From NCBI GenBank assembly GCA_002682825.1, contig NOKP01000003.1:930001-994000 (forward strand): 64,000 nt of DNA, written 5' to 3'. The position numbers and the translations under genes are program-made. This document shows, one piece after another, positions 45,301-60,300 of the stretch. The notes under the pieces are model-generated. The model was not told the origin of the DNA. It did not search any database and worked only from the letters and a program-made list of their open reading frames with translations. The stretch comes from Neonectria sp. B-13. Lineage: Eukaryota; Ascomycota; Sordariomycetes; Hypocreales; Nectriaceae. Within the stretch, counting starts at the first letter, position 1; each line of letters opens with the position of its first letter.

Positions 45301-48300
45301 CGACTTGCCAAGTAGCGAGCAAGGCGATCTGACTGTTGATCCAGCTGACTGTATGTCAATTGGGTAGACGAGTCTTTGACAGCCAGTTTATCGAAGTTCA
45401 TTGAAGCCTGGTTGCGGAAAACGTCCACGATGCTAGAGTCTCGGGGATACTCTGTCTTCTCGACTTCGATCAAGCCCATGTTCTCAAGGGTTGAGTAATC
45501 ATCGCTCGTGAGAAGTGGTAATGTAGAAATAGCCATATCAGGATCGCGAAGACTTTGTTCCAGGAGGCTAGTGAAGACCGAAAGCATATTGCTGATGGTC
45601 TTGCTGTTGTAGAGGTCTGTCAGGAACATCACCTGTCCTCGAAGTCTGTTTTCTTCCTGGAAGAGGTGGAATTCGAGATCAAATCTCGACGTCATTTCGA
45701 TGGGCATAAGCTGTGTTTGAAGGCCTTCGAGAGTAAAATCTCCAAGGCCAATCTGAGAGTTGAGGGAAAAGACCATCTGCACTAGCGGATGACGCGAGAG
45801 ATCACGATCTCTGCGTAACTTGTGAACAATGTCTTCGAATGGCACATCCTGATTGTCAAATGATGAGATTGTCGTAGCGTGTACCTGCTTGACGAGCTCT
45901 TCGAAGGATTCTCCATCCAGCTTGATTCGAATGCACTGCAATCCCACAAAGAAACCGACCATATCTTTAACCTCCCATCGGTTGCGGTTAGCATTGGGCA
46001 TTCCGATGGTGGCGTCGGTCACACCAGTCAGCCGATAATGCGTCGCCCCAAAGGCTGCTAGAAGCACCACGAATGGGGTTACTGCATGGTCCTTGCAGAA
46101 CTTCTGGAGGCCTTCAAACAGGGATCCATCGATGTAAAACTGCTGCACATCGGCCTTTCCAGACGAGACAGGCGGCCTGGGCTTGTCGCAGAACAGTTCT
46201 GCTGGGTGGCTCGTTTGTAGCTCAGAAATCCAGTAGTCTAGCTGTCTTTGATGCTCTGCAACCTGCTCTGGCTGTCGCTGCCAGACAGAGAAGTCTTGGT
46301 ATTGGATAGGCAAGGGGTCCAGCTTCAAGAGAGGATCCTCGCCACAGAGTGATGCTGAGTAGAACGTGGTTAATTCTCTCTGGAGAATATCGATAGACCA
46401 GCCATCAGAGATTATATGATGCATGATCATTGATAAGACATGCTCGTCCTCACTCACACGGTAGAGCGTAGTTCTCCATCCTGGTTCCGTGCGGAGGTCA
46501 AACGGATTTGACTGGTCACGACGAAGGGCGTGGGAAAGAGCTTGGTCGTCATCCTTTGGAATGCTGACGACGTTCAAGTTCTTGTGACGGAAGGGCTGAA
46601 CTTCCTGCAAGCTGACACCACCCTGAGTTGAGAACACGGTTCGTAGTGTGTCGTGACGTTGCTCCAGCGCGAGCAGCGCCTTGTTAAGCGCTTCAAGACG
46701 AAGTGGTCCTCGAAGTCGGATCGCAGAAGGCATCAGATAACCTGTTGAGTCGGGATACAACTGCTCCAAGAACCACAGGCGCCCTTGAGCAAAAGACTGA
46801 GCAACAGGGCCGCTATCTTCGGTTCGAGGAATGTTGCCGCCAACCTGGCCAACTAGAGCAACTTCCGGGCTAGCCATGTCCTGCAACCTGGGATGGCGGA
46901 ATACATCTGCCACGGCAAGCTGTAGATTCGCCTTGCGTGCCTCCCCCACGAGTTTCATGGCGGCAATCGAAGTACCGCCTAGTCGGAAGAAGTTGTCGTC
47001 CAATCCAATCTCGACTCGATCCATGTCAAGAATGTTGGCCCAAATGCTCTGCATCTGCCTCTCTTGCTTCGATGTTGGCTGTCTTAACACTCGCTTTCCT
47101 ACCGTTCTCGGTTGAATCATAGCCACAAGAGCCGTTCGATCAAACTTTCCGCTGGAATTTAGTGGCATATCTTCCAAAATAGTGATGGTTCGAGGGCTCA
47201 TGTAGGAAGGGAGCTTCGTTTCGCACGCATGGTACAGTTGGTCCTGAATTGTCTGCTTGTCCGTGTTTTGATTCACCGTGATGAATGCCGCAATTTCAGC
47301 CTCTTGGCCATCTTCTTGGTGAAGGACGGCAATGCCCTCATGGACAGAGCTGTGGCTGCGGAGAACGTAGTCAATTTCTGCAAGTTCGACACGTTGTCCT
47401 CGAATCTTGATTTGCCCGTCCATTCGACCAACATACTCAAGTTGGCCGTCGGGTCGATAAAAGACGTGGTCACCTGTTCTGTAGGCTTTGACAGTCTCTC
47501 CATAAATGGTGATGGTGATGAATCGGTCAATGTTCCTCGCGGGGTCAGTGTAACCTCTGGCAAGTCCGTCTCCAGTGACGACGAGCTCTCCAACAACACC
47601 AACCGGGACAAGACGCATGTTTGGATCCATGACGTAGGCACCCGAATTGCTGACTGCTCGGCCAATGGGGATCCCACTTGCACAACAATCTCCTTCAGGG
47701 ATCATATAGATCGTGCTATAGATAGTATTCTCAGTTGGACCGTAAACAATGCCGAATGCTCCCTTCATGTGCTTTCGGGTGGCTAGCACCTCTTGCCTGT
47801 CAACCTTCTCACCGCCTAGAAGCAACAATTCTATTGTGTTCAGCATTTCAGGGCATTGAAGTAAGTATTGCTTGAGCAGGGCGGGAGTGGTGAATAGGGA
47901 CTGTATCTTCTCCCTAGCGAATAGTGCGCTTATAGCCGTTTGGTCTATAACGACCATGGTGTCAACACAGATCAATGTCCCGCCATTGAGCAATGATGAG
48001 TAAATCTCCCAGGTTGAGGCGTCAAAGGCAATGTTGGACATATGCGCAGTGATGGCGGCCTCTGGTACATGCTGGACAACATCACTCTGGTTCGTCAGAC
48101 GGAGGATGTTTCCGTGCTCTGCCATGACTCCCTTTGGCTTGCCCGTCGAACCAGATGTGAACATGACGTATGCAAGACTGCGCGTTGAAGGTGAAGTCAG
48201 AGGAACGTTCTTAAGAGACTGATTTTGGCGAGTGACCGAGATTGGGGTAAATTCGACATCCTGGAGGCTGATGGCGGGTGGTTGTGCATCAGAGCCAACC

Positions 48301-51300
48301 AACACCAACGTCTTGCCGCTTAAGGAAGATAGCACAGTTCCAAACCGTCCAGATGGGATGTTGACATCAAATGGCAAGTAGGCGAGGTTGGCTTTGAGAA
48401 TTCCAAGCATAGCCACGATAGCTTCACCGGATCGATTAGCAAACACGCCAACCAACGTTTCTGGAGCCATGGACTTGGCTGTCAGCCAGTAAGCAGTACG
48501 CTCGGATTGCTCATCTAGCTGAGCATACGTCAACTGCACCGATGAGTCTTTAACAGCGACCCTATCAGGGCATATGGCGACCTGTTTGCGGAAGACATCA
48601 ACAATATTCGAGTCCCGAGGCCAGTCAGTGTGATGAATTGTGAGAAGACCCATGTTTTCAAGCGCATCATAGTCTTCGTCACGCATGAGGGCTAAAGACC
48701 AGACTGCTGCTTTGGGTTGTTTAAGGCCTTGTTCGAGTATGCTCGAGAATACCGAGCGCATGTTGCTGATTGTCTCGGGGTTGAAGAGATCGGTTGAGAA
48801 GATGAACTGTCCCTGGAGCGCTTGATCCTGCTGAATGAAACTCACTTCGAGATCAAAACGCGAGGTGATTCCGATTGACATGGGCTCCGATTCCACACCT
48901 TCTAAAACGAACGGAGCAACAGTTCCTTGAGCATGGACGGCGAACATGGCCTGAACAATCGGGTTTCGAGACAAATCTCGACCCTTTCCTAGCTTGGCCA
49001 CTATATCCTCAAAAGGAACGTCCTGGTTTTCAAAGGAGTCAGTCGTGGCTTTGTAGACATGATGGACGAGATCCTCGAAAGATGTATTGTCTTGATCGAT
49101 CTTGAGTCGAAGACATTGCAAATTGACAAAGAAGCCAATAAGATCCTTGACTTCCCACCGATTCCTGTTCGCATTTGCTGTGCCAATTGTGGCATCTGTG
49201 ACGTCCGTGAGTCTATAATGTGTGGCTTTGAACGCTGCAAGCAAGACTACAAACGGCGTGACTTCATGTGTCTTGCAAAAGTCCTGTAGAGCCGTATAGA
49301 CTGATCCTTCGATCCGCAGCTCCTGGGCGTCGGCATTACCGGACAGGGACGCCGGACGAGGCTTGTCACAAAAGAATTCAGCAGGTCGGCTGTTCTGTAG
49401 TTGCGTAGCCCAGTATTCCAGTTGCCTCTTGTGCTCTGCTTGTTGGTCGGGCAGTCCCTGCCATGTAGAAAAGTCGCGATACTGGATAGGAAGAGGCTCA
49501 AGCTGCGCTTCCTGGCCTCGGATCTCGGCCGAGTAAAAGTTTGCCAGCTCTCTGCGAAGAATATCGACGGACCAGCCATCGGAAATGATGTGATGCATCA
49601 CGACTGATAGTACGTGATGGTCGTGCGACAGCCGATATAGCGAGACTCTCCAGCAGGAACCAGAAGCTAGGTCAAACGGTGTTGTTTGATCGGTCTTCAA
49701 GGCATGTGCAAGAGATGCCTCTGCATCATCCGATGGAAGGTCGACGACTCTCAACCGCTTTTCTTGTACGGGCATGATTTCTTGAAGGTGGATGTAATCG
49801 ACAGAGAGGAATCTTGTCCGTAGAGTTTCATGCCGATTCTCCAGGGCGAGAAGTGCCTTGTTCAGAGCCTCGATATGAATTGTTCCTCGAAGCCTGATCG
49901 ACCAAGGCATGAGATACCACGTTGAGCCGGGGAACAGCTGGTCCAAGAACCACAGCCGGCCTTGTGCAAAAGATTGTTCGACAGGGCCAGACAGCTGTGT
50001 ATGAGGGATATCCTTGGAGCTGTCGTGCAGATCGAGGCCCTGACTAACGAGAGCATGCAACCTGGGGTGTTTGAACATGTTGGCGACCTGGAGGTTGAGT
50101 CCGACCTTGTGAGCTCTGCCGACCACCTTCATTGCAGCAATTGAGTCACCTCCAAGTCGAAAGAAGCTATCATCGAGGCCAATAGTTGAAGGGGCAATGT
50201 TGAGCACATCCGCCCAGATGCCCTGCATGTCCCGCTCTATCTGCGTTGTTGGTTGTCTCTTGGTTCCTTCTCTAGCCGTCCGCATCTCGTTGAGCTGTTG
50301 CATAGAGAATGACGCTCCAATCTCTTTCAGCTGGCATCTATCCGTCTTCCCCGAGGTGACTGATAGAGGAAGATGCCCCATGGAGAAGAAGACTGTGGGA
50401 ATCATGTAGCTTGGGAGGTGCTCGGCAAGCTCGTCTTCAACGCTGGCAGGGATGGGCAGGACTTCGGCCGCCGTGGAATTTGCTTCATCGGTAGTTGCGC
50501 TGTGGACTTGGATGAACGCTGCCAGCTCCGAGCTTGCATCAACCCCGCACGGCTGTATGACCTCAACGGCGACCCGATCAGCGTCTGGCATGCATGCGTG
50601 GACCCAGTGCTCAATATCCCCAAGCTCGACTCGCTGTCCGCGGATCTTGACTTGGGCATCCTTTCGAGTAATAAAAGTAAGGCTTCCATCCTCGTTTTGA
50701 CGGACCAAATCACCAGTCTTATAAAGCCTTCCTTTCCGTCCAGGGTGGGTAGGCGTGCCTTTCAGCAAAAATGCTGGGTCCTCAACGAAACTGGCTTTTG
50801 TCTTGCCAGGCTGATCGATATAACCACGACCAACTATAGGACCCTCCAGTAACAGTTCACCGATGCACCCAGGCGCAACTAGGGTGTTGTGGTTGGTTGA
50901 ATCGACGACCCAGGCTGTAACTCCAACTGGTTTGCCGATACTGTTGCTGGCCTCCTCGGCGGTGGAAGCGAAGTCGTTTATGATACTGAGTGGAGTGCAT
51001 TCAGATGGCCCATACACGTTGCGAACTTCCACCTTGTCCCACCAGGGCTTAATGTCCTTGGCGTATATAGCCTCGCCACCAATCCAGATGGACTTGATAG
51101 TGGGGACCTCTTCTGGAGTCAGAAGTCGAGCCACCGAGGGCGTGAGAAAGATGACATTGGCTTGCAGAGACGTGATGTTCTTGGCTAGGTCATTTTTCCG
51201 GCCTTGCTCACTGGGAACGCACAAGCAACCTCCTGCCACAAGCATGTTGAAAGTATCCAGGACGGTGGCATCGAAGGCATGGGAGGCAAAGTTGTACATT

Positions 51301-54300
51301 CGAGACTTTGTGTCAATGCCAAGCCTAGGCGCCTGATGCATCAAGGCGGAGGTGCAGTTTCTGTGCTCCAGACCCGTTCCCTTTGGTGTACCAGTAGTTC
51401 CCGAAGTGAATGTGACATATGCGAGTGAATCAGGGCTCGGGGCTGGGAAATACACAGTGTCTCTAGTACCAAGGACTTCAAAAAAGTCAGAGTTGACGAG
51501 AACAACTTCTCGGATAAGGCGAGAGCTAAGCGCCTGGTTGTCATCGGAAGAGAGAATAAGCCTTGCCTTAGTCTGCTGAATGACAGATTGGAGTCGTTGC
51601 TCAGGCAATGAAGAGTCGAGTAATGCAAAGGCCCCTCCGGCCTTGAGAACTGCCATGAGGGCAACGCTGGTCCACATGGACTTTTCGAAACAGACGGGGA
51701 CAATTTTACCAGGCCCGACACCAAGGTCAATCAGATGACCTGCTAGATTGGAAGCGAGCCAGTCAAGCTGGGAGTATGTCAGATCTCCATCCCATGCGCA
51801 AATGGCTGGCGCGTCTGGCTGACTCTGAGCACGAGTCTCGAAGAGCTCGTGGACACATGCATCAACCAAGTGGGGGACTGTCTTGTTCCAGTCCCATATT
51901 TGCTTGATATCTTCAGCCGTGGTCATCTCAATGTTCGATAAGGGCTTGTCTGGAGCAGATTCAGCAAGCTGGCGCGTGACGGATTCAAGACGCTCCAGCA
52001 GCGTCTGGACTACCCAGGGCTCGATAACGGTAGAGTCGAAGCTGGCCTTGACTGTGATGTTCGGGCCTCCAAGCTGCACTTCGAGTAGAAGAGGGTACGT
52101 GTTGATTCCCTGGGGTTGACCGTCATCTCGCCATTTTCCAAGGATGCTCTGTTCCTCAATCCCGACCTCAGTGTTTGGCTGCACAACGAGCAGCGTCTGG
52201 AACATGCAGGCTTGCTTTGCTCCAGGGCATGACTTGGAGATGCGCTGCAATCCGGTCTGTTCGAAGGGAATCATGTCGGTCGCTTGTGTTTGTACCGACC
52301 TGAGGTAGTCGGAAACAGTTTGTTCGCTAGCGAGGTTGATGCGGACTGGCACAGTTGCGATGGTCGGACCAACCATTGTCTCGATGTCAGCAACTGCAGC
52401 GTTTCTACCTGACACCGTGGCTCCAAACACGACATCATCTGAATGGGTCATCTTGCTGGAAATTATGGCCCATGCAGCGCGAACTATCGTCGACGTTGTC
52501 ATGTGGAGAGAGCCCTGCTGTAGCCTGGGGAACTGGTGCTCCATCACTGTGCTCGCAACTGACTGATGATTAGATGGGAGGGCCGGGAACGGCACTGATT
52601 TGCAGTCTGACAACGTGGTTTTCCAGTAGGTTTCCATCTCCTCTTCAGTTTGTTGACCAAGGTGTTTGATGAAGGAGTTGAAAGGGAGCCCTGCTGGGAG
52701 GGTTTTGCCGCGATACACTCGATCGACAGCATCAAAGACAAGTGGGATGGACCATCCATCATAAAGTGCGTGGTGGATCGTCCAAACAAAGCAAAAGGTG
52801 CCTTGATTGTCTTTAGCGATGGCATAGCGTATGAGTCGCTGGCCTGCACCCATGGGCTGTTTTCGATCAGACTTGAGGTAGTCATCGAGGTTGGCCGACT
52901 TGGCCCAGGTCACTTTTTCGTCCACCACAACCTGGGCAAACCCGACGCTACTGTGGTGAACGATCCTCGTTCGTAGAATAGCCATTGAGCTGGAAACTTG
53001 TTCCCATGCGTCTTGAAACTTGCTCACGTCGAGGTTCTGAGGTAATTCTCGAATTGCTTGCATTGTGTAATCTCCAGGTCGCTTCGAGGTCAGGGTTAAG
53101 AGACCCTCCTGGATGGCAGTGCATGGGTATGCATCTTGCAAAGTTTGGGGATCCAGCGAGTATTGGATCGAGATGTCCTGTAAAAAGGATTCCTTGTTGA
53201 ATTTCTCACCTAGTAGAAAGAAGGGGGCAATGGGTTCAGAAGCATCACCATCATTCTTGCCCTGGATTCCTTGGTTGGCAACATCACGCAACGAGGGATT
53301 GCGGAAAATGTCGGCGACAGCAAGCTCGATCCCTACCCTGCGGGCGAGGGCAACGACCTTCATGGCGGAAAGCGAATCGCCTCCTAGCTGGAAAAAGCCG
53401 TCATCTAAGCCAATTGTGTCTTGCTTTGTCTTGAGGACCTTGGCCCAGATTTTCTGCATCTGTCGCTCGGTTTCGGTCGTCGGCTGTTTAGTCAATCCTT
53501 GTTTTTCAATGCTGATTTGAACACTCTCAGTCAGCATCCGACGATCGATTTTGCCATTGTCATTGATAGGCATCCTTTCTAGGATGTTGATAGCGCGAGG
53601 AACCATGTAAGCAGGGAGATTGGCCCGGAGCTTGTCGTGTAGCTCTTCTCGGATATTGTGTCTTACTTGCTGGAGGAGAGGCTGCGTGCTGAGTGAATGA
53701 GACTCTTCATCTCGGGACTCAACAGGAAAGCGGAACATGAACCTATCTCCACGGAATGGCTCCTGTTTATGGAAGATAGCATCGAGACCACCGTGTTGAG
53801 AGTGTTGTCGAGCCCAGCTGATTTCCAGTCGACAGTGGGCTAGCTGAGCCACTTCAACCAGATCAAGGGCAGACAGCGATGAACATTGCTGAGAGCTTTC
53901 CCGAGCTGATTTGACCCAATCGCCTCGATCAAGAGTTCTGGATCCTCTGTCATCGAGTGAGTCGATGATGTGTCTTTCCAGGATGGTTTTACTATGGGGA
54001 ATGTTGCTGACAGCGACGACTGAAGAGTTAGAAGAGGCCTTCACAAGTTGGAGCAGTGATTGCCCATCCAGCTTCTCCGACCTAAAATCCACCCATTGAT
54101 CATTGGATACGTCGTGGATCTTCCGCTGTTGCTCAGCGTTGTCATGTTTGATGTGGATAACCGCAGCATAACGATAACAGCTCAGCTCGTTGGTGGCAGC
54201 CATCTTCTTGGGCAAAATCTCAACATGCTCGATGACATGGGGCAGGCGAGCCGGCAGCGAGGTAAAAAAGGCCGGATCAACCAGCAACTCGAGCTCCCCT

Positions 54301-57300
54301 TGCTCGATCTCCGACATTTTCCGACGGAGTTCATCCTTGGTCATGTTAGTACCCAGCATGGCCATGGCCCTGCTGGCTTGGAATTGCTTGTACAGTGCGT
54401 ATGATCGGACGTCTCCAAAAAAGAGTCTCTGAACCTTGCTCAGCGAGGACAACTGCTCAATCACTCTGAAGAGATAGTCCTGGCTGGGGAAGTATTGCGT
54501 GACCGAGTTGACAACGGCAAGCGTTGGGGATATTTGAGACGCCAGACGATCGAGATCCTTGGTCGAAGCTGCATGCAGCTGGACTTTGCCTGCAAGCCCC
54601 GGAACCGACTGAACTGCCTGTCTCAGAGTCCTGACAGCCTTTTCAGAAGGTTGAAGACCTATATAACTTTGCAGGCCCTTTGTCAAGTTGAAAAGCATCA
54701 TTCCGGAGCCTGCGCCGATCTCAATGACGTGGCCGGCATCGCCGCCGTTGAGTATCGAGCCAACGGTGTCATCGAGCCACTCCTTCATCTCGGCTTTATT
54801 AATCCTGCTTCCATCATACATGGACGTCCACTTGGAGAAGTCTTGGACAACGGGCTCGTCTTGCTCAGCAGCGATGATGTTCTCAGGTTCGTGGTCAAAG
54901 AGGTCTCGCCAGACCTTCATGTACTCGGCTTCGTTGCCGCAATTCAGCTGCTCGATGGTGTCGGCCTCGCGTTTGACTTCAGCCTGGGTGAAGGAGACGA
55001 AGCCAATGATCTGAGCGTCTTCCTCGCCGCCGTTCTGTAGGACGGCCACGGTGTCGTTGACGCAGGGGTGTCCGCCGAGGATATGCTCAATTTCTCCAAG
55101 CTCGACACGCTGACCTCGGATCTTGATCTGCCCGTCGACGCGGCCAAAGAACTCAATCTGGCCATCTGTAGGTCGAAGACGGACGAAATCTCCCGTTCGG
55201 TAAGCTCGAACGAGTTGCCCGGAAATCATGACTGAGACAAATCTGTTGACATCCCTCTCAGAGTCGGTGTAGCCTCGAGCAACACCGTCGCCAGTCAACA
55301 CTAGCTCGCCAACAACTCCCAGTGGGACGAGGCGCTGTTGCGAGTCCATGACATAGGCGCCTGAATGGCTGATTGCGTGGCCAATGGGAACACCAGTAGC
55401 ATAGTCGCCATCACCCATGCAATACATGGTGCTGTACGTTGTGTTTTCAGTTGGCCCGTAAACGTGAATCACCTTGCCTTGAACAAGGTCTCTAACAGCG
55501 CACATGTCGCTAGGGTCGGCTCGTTCTCCTCCCGTGTAAATGGTATCCATTTTGCGGAAAGTCTCGGGTGCGTCGAGCAGATGTTGTTTCAACAAGGCGG
55601 TTGTAAAAAAGGCAGATTGAACCTGTTCTCGTTCAAAAGCCTTGCCCAGAGCCACGCAATCCAGGACAGACATGGCTTCAAGGCAGGTGATTGTACCACC
55701 GTTGAGGATAGCCGAATAGATTTCCCAAGTAGCAGCGTCAAACGCAGTGTTTGACATGTGGGCTACCGTCACAGGTGAAGGCAAATGTTCTACCAAATTG
55801 CTGTTCTTGACAAGGCGTACAATGCCACGATGTTCAACCATGACTCCCTTTGGCTGGCCAGTTGAGCCAGAGGTAAAGATGACGTAGGCGAGACTGGTAG
55901 CGGTAGGCTTAGCAACCACGTGAAGCCTGTGATCGGCAGCGTTTCCGAGAGACATCGGGTTGAGAGCGTCAGCAATAGCCACGAACTCAACATGATCCAT
56001 TTGGACGGGAGGATGCTGCACATTGGCGCCAACGAGTATGAGCTTTTGGCCCGGCCTGGATGACAGAATCGTATGAAGCCGAGCAGGAGGGACTTTTACA
56101 TCCAATGGCAGATAGGCCATGTTGGCCTTGAGAATACCAAGGAATGTGGCAATAGACTGGCAAGTTCGGCTTTCAAAAACTCCAATCAGTGTGCCAGCAG
56201 AGTATCCCCGGCGTAGCAACCATGCTGCGATAATATCTGACTGCTCATCAAGCTGTGCATAAGTCCATTTGAGTGCGGCATCTTTGACCGCGACTCTCGT
56301 GGGGTTGGCAGCGACCTGATCCCTAAAGACTTCAGTAACGCTGGCCTCTCTAGGGTAATCTGTTTCTGGCATCTGGATCAGACCCATATTGTCGAGAGTC
56401 GCGAAGGCATCCTCAGTCATCAATGAAATGGAGACAACGGGGGTCTTGGGGTGGCTTATGCCCTGCTCCAGGACTCTGCGGAAGATCGAGATGACGTTGC
56501 TGATGGTCTCGGGCTCGTACAAATCCGTTGCATACACAACGTGGCCTCGCAGTGCGTTTTGCTCTTGAAAGAAGTGAACCTCCAAGTCGAATCTAGTGGT
56601 GAGTTCACCATCCATTGCTTCCGTGTCCAGGCCCTCTAGCGTAAAGTGGCCTAGGTCCATCTGTGAATTCAGTGAAAAGATAATCTGCACGAGCGGATGG
56701 CGAGACAGGTCTCGTTTCTTCTGTAGCCTCGAGACAATGTCTTCAAATGGGACTTCCTGGTTAGCAAATGAAGTTACCGTAGTTGCTTCAACCTGACGGA
56801 GGAGGTCCTCAAAGGACTCTTCCTCGACTGTGATACGCAGGCATTGCATAGTGACAAAGAAGCCAATGATGTCTTTGAGTTCCCACTCGTTTCTATTGGC
56901 GCTCGGTGTACCGATAGTTGCATCCTCTGAACCAGTGAGACGGAAGTGGGCGGCGCGGAACGCAGTCAGAAGAACGTTGAAGGGAGTTGCTGCGCGTTCC
57001 TTGCAAAAGGTCTGTAGCTTCGTGTATAAATCGCCGTCGAGGAGCATTTCTTGCGACTCGGCTCGTCCTGAAAGGCTTGCCGGTCGAGCTCTATCACCCA
57101 GTAACTCAGCAGGGCGGCTAGTTTGCAACTGTTTGACCCAATAGTCCAATTGCCGCTGATGTTCGCCTGCTTGCTCAGACTGCTTCTGCCAAATGGAATA
57201 GTCCTTGTACTGAATAGGAAGGGGCTTGATGTCAGCCAATGGATCCTTGCCTCGGAGAGCAGCTGAATAGAAGCCAGTCAGTTCTCGTCGAAGGACGTCA

Positions 57301-60300
57301 AGGGACCAGCCGTCGGAGATGATGTGGTGCATAACCATGGATAAAACGTGGTTGTTGGGGCTGAGACGGAAGACGGTCACCCTCCAACCCGGCTCAACTG
57401 TTAGGTTGAATGGTGTTGACTCATCCTTGGCCAATGCAGACTTGAGGCTGGTTTCTTGGTCGTGGACGGGAAAGTCGACGATATTCAGTCCTTTTTGGCT
57501 CACAGGCTGAACAGTTTGCACATTGATGCCATCCTGTGTCGAGAAGATTGTCCGTAGTGTTTCATGCCGAGTTTCCAACGCACGCACTGCCGTGTGAAGA
57601 GCCTCAAGCTGAAGAGGCCCTCGGAGCTGCAGGGAACACGGTACGAGATACCACGTCATACCTGGATACAGCTGCTCAAGAAACCACAGTCTTCCCTGGG
57701 CAAACGACTGTAGAATGGGTCCAGTGATTTCGGCTTTAGGGATGGCGTTAGCAGCCTTCTCGGGGGAAGAATGCCCCCGGTTGACAATGTCCTGTAATAC
57801 AGGATGACGGAAGATGTCGACCACCGCGATGTCAACTCCAGCCTTCCGAGCGAATGCTGCCATTTTCATTGCGCCAAGCGAGTCGCCGCCAAGCTGAAAG
57901 AAGTTGTCGTCAAGACCAATGCTGACGGATTCCATGTTCAGGATCTCTGCCCACACCTTTTGCATTGTCCGCTCGGCCTGGGAAACCGGCTGGCGGATAG
58001 CACCTCGCTGTCCCCTTTGAATATGCACGCTTTCTGCAAGAGCTTTTCGGTCCACCTTTCCGCTGTCATTAACAGGCATCTCGTCGAGAATATGAATGGC
58101 CCGAGGAACAATATAGGACGGCAGCTGAGCCCGCAGCGTGTCTCGGAGCCGCTCCTGGAGGTTCTGTTTAACCTGCTGCTTCAGGGGCTGACTGCTGAGA
58201 GACTGCTGCTCGCGACCAACGTGTGCGTGAGGAAATTTGAACAGAGTTCTGCTTCGACCGTCGGCTGGATCGTAGCGGTGGAAGATGGCGTCCAGGCCGC
58301 CGCGCAGAGCGTGCTGGCGAGCCCAGCTGATATCAACTCGGAAGCCTGTCGCTTTGCCGAGTTCAACTAGGTCGACAGCGGACAGCGAGGGGCAGAGCTG
58401 CGCCTTTTGCTGAATTGAGGTCATCCAGTCGGACGAATCATCCAATGTATCGTTGAGGGAATCAACGACGTGCCTCTCAAGGATGGTCTTCCTGTGAGGG
58501 ATGTTGCTGACTGCCATTATGGACGAACCGGACAAGCTCTGCAAGTGATGCAACAGAGATTCACGATCCAAGCCTTGCTCCATAAAGTCGATCCAAGCAC
58601 TTTCATTCACATCATGTACCACTTGGCCCTGTGGCTTAGCCCTCTTCGCATGTACCACAGCAGCATAGCGGTAGCAGCTCAGTTCGTTCGTCGCTTTCAT
58701 ACGCTTAGGCAGAATCTCAACATGCTCTACTAGATCTGGCAATAAAGCTGTGAGCGAAGTAAAAAAGGCCGGGTCGACGAGCAGCTCCCGCTCGCTGTGC
58801 TTCAGGTCGGCAACCTTGCGTTGAATATCGGCCTTGGTGGCCTTATTGCCGAGCTGATGCAGCGCAATGGTGACTTGGAACTCTGGGTAGAGAGCAAACG
58901 ACCGCATATCTCCAAAGAACAGCCTTTCAATGCTTTCGAATTGTAGCAGATCCTGCACAACCTGCAGAAGGTATTCCTGGCTGGGAAAGTACTGCGCTAC
59001 TGAGTTGACCACAGACAGAGTAGGGGAGACGGCTGTGGGTAGTCGATTGATGTTTGCTCCAGTTCCCTTGTGTACACGCACGTTCTTCATTGAAGGGATC
59101 GATCTCGCCGTTTTGTTGACGAATGCAACGGCCCTTTCAGATTGTTCGAGACCAGTGTAGCTCTGGAGCCCAGAGCCCAGGTTAAAGGCAATCATGCCAC
59201 ATCCGGTTCCGATCTCAATAACATGGCCAGCAGAGCCGCCGTCGAGAATTTCCCGCATGGTATCGTCGATCCATTCACTCATTTCTCCCTTGTCAATGTC
59301 TGTGCTGTTGTACATGGAGGTCCAACCAACAAAATCTCGTCCAATCTCCTCTGGGCGCACAGTCTCTTCGATGCCTGCGAACATGTCGGTGTCGACGATT
59401 TCCTCACAAGCGTCCATGTTATCAGTTTGAATAACATCGTCATCTGCATCGTCGATCTGCGTCGTCTGAGTGGCCGTCGTAACAAAAGCGACTATGTATG
59501 CATCACGACCTTCGTCCTGTTGAAGAATAGCAACGGCATCGTTGACTGCAGCCTCGTTGCGAAGGGCATGTTCGACCTCGCCCAGCTCGACGCGCTGTCC
59601 GCGGATCTTGATTTGGCCATCGATGCGGCCGAAGAACTCGAGGATTCCGTCTGAAGGACGCTGTCGGACATAGTCGCCGGTTCGATATGCCCTGACGGAT
59701 GCGTCGTTGATCTTGACGGAAACGAAGCGATCGACATTGCGGCGAGAGTCCGTGTATCCCCTAGCCAGGCCGTCACCTGTCACGACGAGCTCTCCAATGA
59801 CGCCTAGAGGAACAAGGCGCTGTTTTGGATCCATAACGTAGGCACCCGAATTACTAATAGGTCGACCGAGTGGAATTCCATTGGTACATATGTCCCCGGG
59901 TGGCAGACAATATGTGGCACTAAAGCCTGTGTTTTCCGTTGGCCCATAACAGCTGATGATCTTTCCTCGCATGAAACGCCGGGTGGTTAGAACATCCTGT
60001 GGGTCAATTACATCGCCTCCGATATAGAGGGCATGCAAGGGGCCAAACATGGAAGGACACTCGATGAGGTATTGCTTGAGAAGGGCTGGGGTGAGGAACA
60101 CGCTCCGAATTTCCTCTCGCGTAAACACTTCAGCTAGGGCCTTGTGATCGAGAACAGTAATGGTATCAATACAGACTATTGTTCCGCCGTTAAGCAGAGT
60201 TGTATAGATTTCCCAGGTAGAGGCGTCGAAGGCAATATTAGCCATGTGAGCCATGGTTCCAGTGGCCGGCGAGTGGTGCAGTGCGTTGCCTTGCTTGACA

